Part shown: one piece after another, positions 26,107 to 35,862 of the stretch
Layout: every line of letters starts with the position of its first letter
Numbering within the stretch: position 1 is the stretch's first letter
Made by a program: the position numbers and the translations under genes
The notes under the pieces: generated by a model
The model's database searches: none
What the model saw: only the letters and a program-made list of their open reading frames with translations
What the model was told of the DNA's origin: nothing
Assembly: GCA_017516865.1 (NCBI GenBank)
Contig: JAFXAU010000009.1
Coordinates: 87,498-151,497, forward strand
DNA: 64,000 nt
Direction: 5' to 3'
Source: Bacteroidales bacterium
GTDB taxonomy: Bacteria > Bacteroidota > Bacteroidia > Bacteroidales > UBA1715

Positions 26107-29100
26107 ATGAAAATACAAAGCTATATGAATGCTCAGAATAGATGGTACAAGCGTGTTGTTTTGCTTGTTTTTAGTGTTCTTTCTTTCGTGATGGGTGCAT
26201 TTGCACAAGTTGACTTCGAATTCTGGTTTGCAGCACCATACGGTAACATGGACCATGCGCCTCAATATCCAGAAGGGTATCAATATAAGGTCGGAGGTCG
26301 TCCTCTATATTTGCGTCTTGCAACACAGGATGCAGATGCCGATGTGGTTGTAACCTTGCCTGCTTTGGGATTGACGATTGCAAATATACATATAGAAGCA
26401 AATGGAACCGCTTCGGTTGATTTGACACCGTTTATTGACAATATTCAGTGTTCTAAATCGGGAAATGAAATTGAGGATAAAGGTATTTATATCCGTTCAA
26501 ATGCCTTAATTACTGCGTATTACGAAATTGCTTCGGTGTTGAATACCGATATTTTCTCATTGAAAGGACAAAATGCCTTAGGTAAAGAATTCTATACGCC
26601 GTTCCAAAACAAAATGTCGAACGATACGTACCATAATGAAGGAATGGGGGAAGAACGTCCAACATCAGAATTCCCTCATCAAGGCGGTGTGAACGGGAAT
26701 CATATTTCGGACTCGGCATTTTCTTATATTGTGATTGTTGCCACTCAGGACAATACAGTAGTGAATATAACCCCGACCGCAAATTGTGTTGGTATTAGTG
26801 CTGGATCAACAAAATCTGTACGGTTAGACAGAGGACAGACCTACGTAGTTCGTGCAAAAGGTCAGGATGTTAATTCACGTCTTTCGGGAACACACATTGT
26901 TTCTACAAAACCTATTGCCGTGACTATTGGTGAAGACTCTGCATATCCTGATTATTACACTAAATCGGGTGACTGCGAGGACTATATCGGTGACCAAATT
27001 GTTCCTGTTGCTGTGACAGGACGTGATTATGTGATATTCCAAGGTAAGGGTTTTAAGAGTAGTGCACAAGGAGGAAATCAAGGAAATGATTTCAAGGAAA
27101 TAGCAACAATTACCGCAACGAAGGATAATACCGTAGTGTCTGTTAACGGTGCTCAATATGGTCCTACGTTGAGTAAAGGTCAGACAATCTCTATTGAAAT
27201 CGAGGAGAATGACTTGTATACGTTCATTCATGCAAATAATCCAGTTTATGCATTCCAGATTTCGGGTTATCAGTGTGAGGTTGCAGGTGCCATACTTCCT
27301 TCTATTGAAATGTGTACAGGTTCCTATAAGATGGGTTTTGTGAGAACGTATGGCTCGCAGAATGCTCAGGAGTTTTACATGAACTTGATGGTGAAGGGTG
27401 ACGGTGAACATGATTTCTTGTTAAATGGTGCAAAATCTGATGTGATAGAAAATGCTACATTTGAACAAGTTGACGGCATGGACTGGAAAGTGGCAAGAAT
27501 ACCATTCTCACAGAGTGAGATGCCAGAAGGTGCCTATTTTATACAAAATACAACTTCGTTGTTCCACATGGGTATGATGAACTCGACGTCTCACGACTGG
27601 GGTGACGGTCAGGGTTATCGTTTGATGGGTTCCATGTACGGATATTTCTCTCGATTCACCGACAATAATCCTTCGTCAATTATTGTAAACAACAACGATA
27701 CGATTATTACCGTTACTCGAAATACGAAAGTCAGTCTGCTTGCCGACGGAGGTTACAAGTTTAATTGGGTTGGTTATATGTGGGACGGATACGATTGGGC
27801 GGAAATGGATTCTCCATATTATCTGAACAAGACAAATGTGGAAAACCCGTATGCGGTAATCGACCCTGTTGGCGTGTATAAGTACACCGCAACAATTACT
27901 ACCGCCTGCTATGGCGATGTAGAACGAAGCGTATTGATTCGTGTGGTTGAACCAGTTGATTTGAATACGGTGTATGATACGGTTTGTTATACTCCGGGAC
28001 TTTCTCCTAACAACGACCAAAGTCAGTATTATAATCTGTTCAATTTGAACGATACAATTGTCGGACGCAAGGGACTTGTGACAGGATTCTATGTTGACCA
28101 TTTTGATAAATTTATTGACGGTTCCGAAGTTGTTTGGGATGACTATGAAAGCAATAGAAAATACGTTGCAAAAGTGCCGACAAGTCCGTCTGGTAATGGA
28201 ACATTGACGACGGCATCGAATCCTGAGCCGACAAGCCCGGTAAACTCATCTGAAACGGTCGGTCACTTAGTGCGTACAAGTGGAAATGGTCCTACTCAAA
28301 CAGAACAATTGTCTGTTTGGTGTGATTATGACGTGTCTTCGGCACCGTTAAACTTAAATTATGGTTCGAAATTCTCATTTGATATTCGTTACGATAGTGT
28401 TTCCACAACGTGGTGTAATTCTGACCACCAGATTTATATGGAATTGTTCGATGGAAATGGCAATACGGCATCGTTGTTCTTGACTTCGCTCCCTACGGTT
28501 TCTTCAAATTCTGGTTATAGCGAGGATATGCCTCTTGAATGGCAACACTTGGAAGCTGATTTTTCACCATTCTTAGACCAACTCGGTCCAGTTACGACTG
28601 TCCGTATTCGTGCATATCTTTCGGGCGGTTGGGTATACAATTATGGTTACTATATCGACAATATGACGTACTATACGTCTCCGCACATGGAAACAATCCT
28701 TAACCGCGATGCGAAGGAATATACAATAACTGACAAAGATTCATTGTATGCAATTGTTCGGAATAACTTCGAAGTTACTCGTTCCGATACGTCAATGGTT
28801 TATTTGACAGTTCGCAATCCGGGTATTGAAAAACGTACTGTTCAGTTGGGCGATACATGTGCGACGGAAGGTAATTTGCTGAAAGAATTCAACTTAACGG
28901 ATTATAACTATGCAACAGGCGGTGCTCTTGTTGCCGACAGATTGTGGTATTTAGATTATCAACGGACAAAACCTGTCGAAAATCCAGAGTTTGTCGATGT
29001 TCAGGCAGGAGAAACTATTTTCTACGTCTATGTCGACGACGAATGTGTGGATATCCCAGGTGAATTGGTACTTCATGTTTATCCAATTCCTACGGTGACA

Positions 29101-32100
29101 GACAATGAAATAACAGTCTGCGAAATTCCGTCTCTCGGTGGGGACCAAGGTTTAGTCAATTTGACAACGTCGCGTAATCTTGTCACAACCGACAATTCGG
29201 CAACGGTAATGTGGTATTCTGACTACGCATGTACAAAATTAGTGGCTTCGCCAGAATCTGTTCCTGTGACAGATAATACGAAATTCTATGCAAAAGTGTT
29301 CTATAGTGCCGATTGCTCTGCATTTGCAACATTAACGGTAAACGTAACTCCGTTGGATGATATTAAATTTGATAATTTTAGTATCTGTGAAGACGCTGAA
29401 CCAATAGCGCTTACGGCAACTCCTTCGGGTGGTGAATATTCGGGTGCGGGTGTTACACTTGCATCTTTCAATCCTAAAACCGCAGGAACGGGCGACCACG
29501 AAATTTCGTATACAATAACAAATGATGGTTGCTCTGATACGAAAAAAGCAACTGTCACGGTAAATCCGCAGGTAACAGTTACGTTGGAAAATACGAGCGG
29601 AAAATTGCAAAAAGGGCAGACTGCAAACTTGAAAGCAACAGTTTCTCCAGCTTCATCAGATTACTCGTATACGTGGACTGACGCTTCGAAACTTGCGTCG
29701 ACAAGCACGTTGACGCCAACGACAGTTAGCTTGCAAGAACCGACGTATTATACAATAGAAGTTGTAAACACAAAAACAACTTGTTCCGCATCGGCAAAGG
29801 TTTTGGTCGATGTTTATGCTCCTGTAAAGGTCGCTTTGGAAGTAGAACCGGTTTGTGCTGGTAAAGATGTTGAAATTGATGCAAACAGAACTGGTGGTAC
29901 AGGACCGTTTACATATCAATGGACGTTGTCTCCGTCAGTTCCGTTCACACAGAAGAATGATTCGGTTATTGTAATTCCAAACGTACAGTCCGATGTTTCT
30001 GTTACCGTGAAAGTAACCGATAATACTGAAAATGATGTAGTTACAGATACAAAAACTCAAGTTGTTTATGCTAATCCAACTATAACACTGTCTGATGCAA
30101 CTGTTTGTCAGGGCGATGCATTGGCTTTGAATCCTGAAGTTTCAGGCGGGACGCCGGCATATACATATTCATGGACTGGTGATACGGATATCCTCACAAC
30201 AGCAGCTAGTGCACAAAATGCTACCGTCAATACTAAGGATAATGTTGGTTCTTATTACTTGACGTTTGGTGTGACGGATAAAAATCTTTGTAAAGACGAA
30301 AAACAAATTTCGGTAAAAGTAAACCAAAAACCTGTTGTTAAAGCTGCTGTCGATACGACGGTTTCTTGCTATGGTAACGAAGTTAAACTGACTGGCTCGG
30401 TTGTTACAGGAAGCAGCAATGGTGCAAAACATCAGTGGATTTCGTCTTCGATGAGTACAAGTTCGCTGTCGAGCACAGATGTTCCGAATCCAGTATTTGC
30501 GTCATATATATCGGGTGTACATTTCTTCCAATATATTATGGAGGATGCAAATGGTTGTAAAGATACTTCCGATGTTGTTTCGATAAGAAACGAGCCGCGT
30601 CCAAAAGTGACGATTGACGCAGTTGACGACCAATGCGTTTCGGATCTTGGTGTGACGCTTTCTGCAAATCCAAAGGTTGAAGGTGTTTCTTCGGCTACGT
30701 TCACCTATAATTGGACTGGCGATGTGACGTCGACAGATTCTAACCCAATTTTGGATATTTCTACTCCAGGAACAAAGAATGTCAGCTTGTATGTGAAAGC
30801 GAATAACGGCTGTATTTCTGATACGGCATCTATTCAAGTTGTAGTAAATGCTAATCCGTTGGCTGAAATTGTTACAAAAGACTTGTCTGTTTGTGCTCAG
30901 GATACAATCAATCTTCGGGCAAACACCTCGTCGGGCAATGTTACATATAAATGGGAAACAATGGCAAAATTGCTGTCGGACGAAGGAAGTAGTGTACAAG
31001 TGATTCCTGCTAATCCGTCGGACGACGAATTTGAATATACGGTCAATTTGACTGTCACAGACAACAATACAAACTGTTTCTCAAAAACAAGTACGAAATT
31101 GACGTCGCTCAGATTGCCGGAAATCTCTCTTGGTGATGATTTCTCTCTCTGCGACGGCGATACAATCGCATTGGTGCCATTGATTAAATATGCATACGGT
31201 AATAATTACACGACAAGTTGGTTCTTGGATACGTTGCAGTTGAGTAGTACCGACGTGCTGAATCCGATTTATACTCAAGTGGGTACAAAAACTTATACTA
31301 TCGGTATTCAAATTAAAGATGGCAATGGTTGTGTCACCGATGATGAACTTCAGATTAGCGGTTGGCAAAATCCTACTGCAAATGCTGGGGAAGACAGAAT
31401 TGAAGACTGGGGTACTCCGTTCACGTTGAATGGCTCTGCCACGGGTGGTACTGCTCCGTACTCATATTTGTGGAGTCCAGCCGACTCGTTGACTTCTGCG
31501 GCAAATATCCAAAATCCGACATCTTCTATATTGGAAACGACTATTTACACTTTGCAAGTAACCGACGATAATGGTTGTAAGGGTAGTGACGAGGTGATTG
31601 TTACAATTATTGGACAACCATTGAAGGTGACTATAGTTCAGAAACCTGATCCATATTGCTTTGGAAATACGGTTACGTTGGAGGCAATTCCTTCGGGAGG
31701 TACGGGAGAATATACATACGAATGGTACAATGTATCAGATCCTTCGACCATAATTGCTACGACAAAATCAATTGATGTTGCACCTACAGAAATAACGGCT
31801 TATAAAGTTGTACTGAATAGTGTCGGAATTAAACATTTCGATCCAACGTCGGCAACGCATACGGTAATTGTGAACGCATTGCCTGTGATTTCGGTAATGG
31901 GACAAGGTGATTTGCATGTTTGTCAGGGTAATACTATAAATATTATATCATCTATATCGGGTGTTGCTCCGTATAAGTATCAATGGATTGATAGCAATAG
32001 TCCAATTATTGTACAAACAGAAAATTATCTGTTCAATAACTCTCAAGTTGTTGGTAATAAAACTGTTAAGTTGATTGTGACTGATGCTATCGGATGTACC

Positions 32101-34854
32101 GATTCAATAGATGTAGTTGTTCGTGTTGACGATTTGCCAACTGTAAGTATTGCACCTGTTACAGAATGTATGAATGTTGAAGCGACAGCGCAGGCGGTTG
32201 CTGAAAAAGGACAAACACCGTATTCATACTTGTGGACTGGAATTGACGGTTTGTCATCGTTGGGCGATAAGGCTTCGTTTACAATTCCAACAGCAGGCTC
32301 ATATAGTGTAAGTGTTCAGGTAATTGATGCAAATCAATGTACGGCCGAAACATCGGCAGATGTGATAATAAAACCAGAATCTGATTTGGCTTTGGATCCG
32401 ACGTATTCTGTGTGTGCAAGTGAAGATTTGACGTTAGATATCAATCCACAGGGCATCCCAGGAAATTACACTATGCATTGGGTCGGTGGAGACAGACAAC
32501 GTATTGTTGATTCTACAATTGTTACCCAGTCGGTATTCCGCAGCGATAGTCAAGGCGAGTATACATTATATTATACAATAGCTGACCAATACAATTGTCC
32601 AAAGAAAGAATCGACAACGGTTACTGTATTCCCGGCTGTAAAACTTGCCGACATCGAAGACAAAACTGTCTGCGCAGATGCTTCATTGGATATTACTGCT
32701 GAAATACTTACAGGTAATCCGTCGTCATTCTCATGGTTAGGTCCTGTTTCTCCTAAAAATGAGAAAACTACTACGTTCACATCTACAAGAGATGGCAAGT
32801 ACGAAGTGACGGTAATTGCTGGAGACCAGCATTGTAGCGACGAAAAGAGTTTCAATGTCTCGGTACAGCCGAATCCGCTTGTGGAAATTGTCGGCGCTCC
32901 AATAAAAGTTGTTGATTACACTGCAACGACAATGTTGACAGCGCAAATCGTTAATTATACAACTTCGCCGTTTACTCATGCGTGGACTGATGAAGCAAAT
33001 ATCTTGGAAGGTGCAAACACGGCTGCAATAACAACGAAACCGATTTCGGGGACAACGGATTATACATATACGTTGACAGATAAATATGGTTGTACGGCAA
33101 CGGCTTCCATTCGTGTGCAGACAGAGTTGTTGCTGCCGAAAATTATGAGATTCTGTGACGGGCGTGAATACGAAGTATCAGCTGATGAAATTGTGGATGC
33201 AAATGTTGTTTGTTTGACCGACGACGCTCTCAGTCTTTGTCTTGGCGAATCTGCTTATTTGATACCTCAGTTCATTTCAGGAAAGACAGAAAGTCTGACA
33301 TACTATTGGAGAGATGATGAAAATAATTCGTTGGGTACTGACGTGAATATTTTGATAACTCCGAAAAAAGAAGTTACAAAATATACGTTGACGGTAACTA
33401 ATGCAGCAGGATTCTCTACGGATGTTTCTTATACTGTTGTCGCTCATCCGTTGCCAACAGCCGAGATAACGGTTTCTCCTGAGTATAAAGGTAATTTCTA
33501 TACAAGAACGAGCTTGGTGATTGATGGAAATCCGTCAAGTTCTGAATATGGCGTGGATTTCGTGTCGCACGCGTGGACAACGAGTGTTGATGTGAATATT
33601 GCCAATCCATCGGCACAAAAGACGGTAATCCGTTCCGAAGAGGAACTCCCTTCGGTAGTATTGAATTATGCTGTGGTCGATAACAATGGATGTAAGGCTG
33701 AAACATCTCGCGAAATCGCTCTTGTTGATCAAAAAATGCCTGTGATTTTGGGAGATAATGTCTGCGTAAATTCATCTGCTATATATAAGTTAAGCGATAC
33801 ATATTCTCCAGGCACTGAATTTATTTGGAGTGTGACAGGTGGAACAATATTGGGCGAGTCAAATACTTCAACTGTTGAGGTAAAATGGACTGAAACAGAA
33901 AACACTGTTATTACCGTAAGTGTTTATCCTCCTGACGACAAACCAGTTGAAAATATTGTAAGAACGGTATTTGTTACTCCTTATCCAGATATTACGATTA
34001 ATGGCCAAGTTCATGTGTGCGTCGGCGAGACGGCAAATTACGAAGCATTAAATAATATTCCAGAGATGAGTTTGAATTACTCTTGGTCTATAGCCGACGA
34101 TCATGGTGATTTGGTTGACATCAGTTATCCTGTTGCTGACATTGCTTCAATTTTATGGGATAAAGAAGGAAAGGATACTGTTATTTTAAGTGCAATGTAT
34201 GGAACTTGTACCACTCGTGACAGTTTGACGGTGTACATTCATCCGACTCCGAATGCCGATTTTAAATACGCTGCTACCGAAGATGTGTACTTCCTTGAAG
34301 AAAAGCAACTTCGTCATACCGACAGTATTTTTGTTGACAAGGAAGTGACGTTCACTAACTTGACAGGAAAGAGAACAGATTATGAATATTATTGGGACTT
34401 CATAGGCGACGGCGTTTATACTGAAAATACGTATGATGCGGTATATGAATACGATGAAGCTGGTGATTTCATGGTTTCGTTGATGGTTGTTGAAAATACG
34501 TGGGGTTGTAAGAATGTGGTTGCCAAACCACTGACAGTGGTTCCAAATCCGAACTGCGGTCTTAAATTCCCGAATGCGTTTACTCCTGATTTGAGCGAAA
34601 ATAACACGTTCTATCCTGTATTCAAGGCTGGCGTTTTGGAAACAGGCTATGAACTTCGCGTATACGACCGTTGGGGAACTTTGTTGTGGTCAACGACAGA
34701 TTTGTTCGGTGAATGGGACGGCGTATATAAAGGTAGCATCAGCAAACAAGATGTGTATGTTTACCACTGCAAGGCAACGTGCGAAGACATTGATAAATCT
34801 ACAGGAAAGCATAGAGTTTTGAATGTCAAAGGCGATGTTACAATCATTCGATAA
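26107..34854 (+). CDS. Giant PKD/SprB-like surface protein with IgGFc-binding-like N-terminus and T9SS type B C-terminal domain
   Basis: Predicted exported protein of 2915 residues. A signal peptide ends at GAFAQ. Residues about 35-450 (FEFWFAAPY, repeated DNTVVNITPT and DNTVVSVNGA, TKPIAVTIGED) resemble the IgGFc-binding N-terminal domain found in adhesins. Then come dozens of beta-sandwich units of PKD/SprB type (PYSYLWSPADSLTSA, LQVTDDNGC). The last 100 residues (FPNAFTPDLSENNTFYP, VYDRWGTLLW, WDGVYKG, ending GDVTIIR) are a type B gliding-motility C-terminal sorting domain. I start at ATG 26107; ATG 26125 and an upstream in-frame ATG 26053 are alternatives. Unlike the 2432 gene it has no PorP/SprF gene beside it; a strong terminator follows. 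The role is probably adhesion or surface layer, inferred. Confidence 0.85.
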   Translation: MKIQSYMNAQNRWYKRVVLLVFSVLSFVMGAFAQVDFEFWFAAPYGNMDHAPQYPEGYQYKVGGRPLYLRLATQDADADVVVTLPALGLTIANIHIEANGTASVDLTPFIDNIQCSKSGNEIEDKGIYIRSNALITAYYEIASVLNTDIFSLKGQNALGKEFYTPFQNKMSNDTYHNEGMGEERPTSEFPHQGGVNGNHISDSAFSYIVIVATQDNTVVNITPTANCVGISAGSTKSVRLDRGQTYVVRAKGQDVNSRLSGTHIVSTKPIAVTIGEDSAYPDYYTKSGDCEDYIGDQIVPVAVTGRDYVIFQGKGFKSSAQGGNQGNDFKEIATITATKDNTVVSVNGAQYGPTLSKGQTISIEIEENDLYTFIHANNPVYAFQISGYQCEVAGAILPSIEMCTGSYKMGFVRTYGSQNAQEFYMNLMVKGDGEHDFLLNGAKSDVIENATFEQVDGMDWKVARIPFSQSEMPEGAYFIQNTTSLFHMGMMNSTSHDWGDGQGYRLMGSMYGYFSRFTDNNPSSIIVNNNDTIITVTRNTKVSLLADGGYKFNWVGYMWDGYDWAEMDSPYYLNKTNVENPYAVIDPVGVYKYTATITTACYGDVERSVLIRVVEPVDLNTVYDTVCYTPGLSPNNDQSQYYNLFNLNDTIVGRKGLVTGFYVDHFDKFIDGSEVVWDDYESNRKYVAKVPTSPSGNGTLTTASNPEPTSPVNSSETVGHLVRTSGNGPTQTEQLSVWCDYDVSSAPLNLNYGSKFSFDIRYDSVSTTWCNSDHQIYMELFDGNGNTASLFLTSLPTVSSNSGYSEDMPLEWQHLEADFSPFLDQLGPVTTVRIRAYLSGGWVYNYGYYIDNMTYYTSPHMETILNRDAKEYTITDKDSLYAIVRNNFEVTRSDTSMVYLTVRNPGIEKRTVQLGDTCATEGNLLKEFNLTDYNYATGGALVADRLWYLDYQRTKPVENPEFVDVQAGETIFYVYVDDECVDIPGELVLHVYPIPTVTDNEITVCEIPSLGGDQGLVNLTTSRNLVTTDNSATVMWYSDYACTKLVASPESVPVTDNTKFYAKVFYSADCSAFATLTVNVTPLDDIKFDNFSICEDAEPIALTATPSGGEYSGAGVTLASFNPKTAGTGDHEISYTITNDGCSDTKKATVTVNPQVTVTLENTSGKLQKGQTANLKATVSPASSDYSYTWTDASKLASTSTLTPTTVSLQEPTYYTIEVVNTKTTCSASAKVLVDVYAPVKVALEVEPVCAGKDVEIDANRTGGTGPFTYQWTLSPSVPFTQKNDSVIVIPNVQSDVSVTVKVTDNTENDVVTDTKTQVVYANPTITLSDATVCQGDALALNPEVSGGTPAYTYSWTGDTDILTTAASAQNATVNTKDNVGSYYLTFGVTDKNLCKDEKQISVKVNQKPVVKAAVDTTVSCYGNEVKLTGSVVTGSSNGAKHQWISSSMSTSSLSSTDVPNPVFASYISGVHFFQYIMEDANGCKDTSDVVSIRNEPRPKVTIDAVDDQCVSDLGVTLSANPKVEGVSSATFTYNWTGDVTSTDSNPILDISTPGTKNVSLYVKANNGCISDTASIQVVVNANPLAEIVTKDLSVCAQDTINLRANTSSGNVTYKWETMAKLLSDEGSSVQVIPANPSDDEFEYTVNLTVTDNNTNCFSKTSTKLTSLRLPEISLGDDFSLCDGDTIALVPLIKYAYGNNYTTSWFLDTLQLSSTDVLNPIYTQVGTKTYTIGIQIKDGNGCVTDDELQISGWQNPTANAGEDRIEDWGTPFTLNGSATGGTAPYSYLWSPADSLTSAANIQNPTSSILETTIYTLQVTDDNGCKGSDEVIVTIIGQPLKVTIVQKPDPYCFGNTVTLEAIPSGGTGEYTYEWYNVSDPSTIIATTKSIDVAPTEITAYKVVLNSVGIKHFDPTSATHTVIVNALPVISVMGQGDLHVCQGNTINIISSISGVAPYKYQWIDSNSPIIVQTENYLFNNSQVVGNKTVKLIVTDAIGCTDSIDVVVRVDDLPTVSIAPVTECMNVEATAQAVAEKGQTPYSYLWTGIDGLSSLGDKASFTIPTAGSYSVSVQVIDANQCTAETSADVIIKPESDLALDPTYSVCASEDLTLDINPQGIPGNYTMHWVGGDRQRIVDSTIVTQSVFRSDSQGEYTLYYTIADQYNCPKKESTTVTVFPAVKLADIEDKTVCADASLDITAEILTGNPSSFSWLGPVSPKNEKTTTFTSTRDGKYEVTVIAGDQHCSDEKSFNVSVQPNPLVEIVGAPIKVVDYTATTMLTAQIVNYTTSPFTHAWTDEANILEGANTAAITTKPISGTTDYTYTLTDKYGCTATASIRVQTELLLPKIMRFCDGREYEVSADEIVDANVVCLTDDALSLCLGESAYLIPQFISGKTESLTYYWRDDENNSLGTDVNILITPKKEVTKYTLTVTNAAGFSTDVSYTVVAHPLPTAEITVSPEYKGNFYTRTSLVIDGNPSSSEYGVDFVSHAWTTSVDVNIANPSAQKTVIRSEEELPSVVLNYAVVDNNGCKAETSREIALVDQKMPVILGDNVCVNSSAIYKLSDTYSPGTEFIWSVTGGTILGESNTSTVEVKWTETENTVITVSVYPPDDKPVENIVRTVFVTPYPDITINGQVHVCVGETANYEALNNIPEMSLNYSWSIADDHGDLVDISYPVADIASILWDKEGKDTVILSAMYGTCTTRDSLTVYIHPTPNADFKYAATEDVYFLEEKQLRHTDSIFVDKEVTFTNLTGKRTDYEYYWDFIGDGVYTENTYDAVYEYDEAGDFMVSLMVVENTWGCKNVVAKPLTVVPNPNCGLKFPNAFTPDLSENNTFYPVFKAGVLETGYELRVYDRWGTLLWSTTDLFGEWDGVYKGSISKQDVYVYHCKATCEDIDKSTGKHRVLNVKGDVTIIR

Positions 34855-34874
34855 ATGATTTGTTCTAAATAATG

Positions 34875-34906
34875 AGCGGAACGGATTTTCTGTTCCGCTT
34901 TTTTTT
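34875..34906 (+). terminator. Terminator of the giant type B cargo gene
   Basis: AGCGGAAC (34875-34882) pairs with GTTCCGCT (34892-34899), followed by an eight-T run. The T-run merges into the next promoter box. Confidence 0.9.
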
Positions 34907-34913
34907 ATTTTTG
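34906..34913 (+). promoter_or_regulatory. Promoter -7 box for metF
   Basis: TATTTTTG fits TAnnTTTG, 19 bases before the metF ATG at 34933. It shares its first T with the terminator T-run of the upstream gene, so the two units are packed without a gap. No riboswitch fits in the short leader. Confidence 0.65.
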
Positions 34914-34932
34914 CACCCAAATAATTACATAT

Positions 34933-35862
34933 ATGAATATTGCTGAAATAATTCGTAATACGACAAAACCGTTGTTCTCGTTCGAGGTGTTACCACCGCT
35001 GAAAGGAACAAGCATCGAAAGTATTTACAGAACAATCGACCCTCTGTTGGAGTTTAATCCTCAGTTTATCAATATCACTACACATTGCGAACAATATGAT
35101 TCGACGGGAAAACGCACGCGGAAACGTCCAGGTACGGTCGCTGTGGCAGCTGCAATAAAGCATAAATATAATATTCCTGTGGTTCCTCATATTCTTTGTG
35201 GTGGTTTTACCCGCGAAGAAACGGAATATGTATTGATAGATTTGAATTTCCTCGAAATTCACAATTTGCTTGTCCTACGAGGCGATGGAAGAAATAAAGA
35301 ACACTATCAGCCCGAAGATGGAGGAAACCGTTATGCGGTTGATTTATTGCATCAAATCAACGACATGAATCAGGGAAAATATCTTTCTGACGAAAATCCA
35401 AATACTTCGGTAAAAACATCGTTTTATTGCGGTGTTGCCGGTTATCCAGAAAAACATTACTCGGCAACGTCGTTAGATGAAGATATTAAGAATTTGAAAG
35501 CAAAGGTCGATGCTGGTGCTCAATACATTGTGACGCAAATGTTTTTTGACAATGAAAAATACTATGAATTTGTCAAAAAATGTCGTGCTATTGGCATAAC
35601 TGTGCCTATCATACCAGGATTGAAGCCAATTGGGTTTAAAACTCAAGTCGACGTGCTTCCTAAAATATTTGCCTGTCATTTGCCAGAAGAACTTGAAAAG
35701 AATCTCCGTCAATGTAAAACTGATGCCGACGCCGCACGTGTCGGAACAGCGTGGTCAATTCAGCAAGCTAAAGAACTGATTAAATTCGGCGTACCGTCGC
35801 TCCATTGGTTCACGTATTCTGATCCGTCGCAAGTAGTTGAAATTGCAAAAGCCGTATATTGA
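34933..35862 (+). CDS. metF: 5,10-methylenetetrahydrofolate reductase
   Basis: FAD enzyme reducing 5,10-methylene-THF to 5-methyl-THF for methionine synthesis; cytoplasmic. The 309-residue, single-domain length is that of bacterial MetF. Family motifs in order: LFSFEVLPPLKG near the N-terminus (with the catalytic Glu), FINITTHCEQYD, VVPHILCGGFTREE, NLLVLRGDG, GVAGYPEKHY, GAQYIVTQMFFDN and VPIIPGLKPI. All are intact. Its TGA overlaps the start of the ABC-F gene (TGATG), suggesting coupled translation with a gene of unrelated role. No other methionine gene is in view. Confidence 0.95.
   Translation: MNIAEIIRNTTKPLFSFEVLPPLKGTSIESIYRTIDPLLEFNPQFINITTHCEQYDSTGKRTRKRPGTVAVAAAIKHKYNIPVVPHILCGGFTREETEYVLIDLNFLEIHNLLVLRGDGRNKEHYQPEDGGNRYAVDLLHQINDMNQGKYLSDENPNTSVKTSFYCGVAGYPEKHYSATSLDEDIKNLKAKVDAGAQYIVTQMFFDNEKYYEFVKKCRAIGITVPIIPGLKPIGFKTQVDVLPKIFACHLPEELEKNLRQCKTDADAARVGTAWSIQQAKELIKFGVPSLHWFTYSDPSQVVEIAKAVY

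Noticed and set aside
34900..34932. SAM or cobalamin riboswitch before metF
   Set aside because: The leader between promoter box and ATG is about 20 bases, too short for any known riboswitch.
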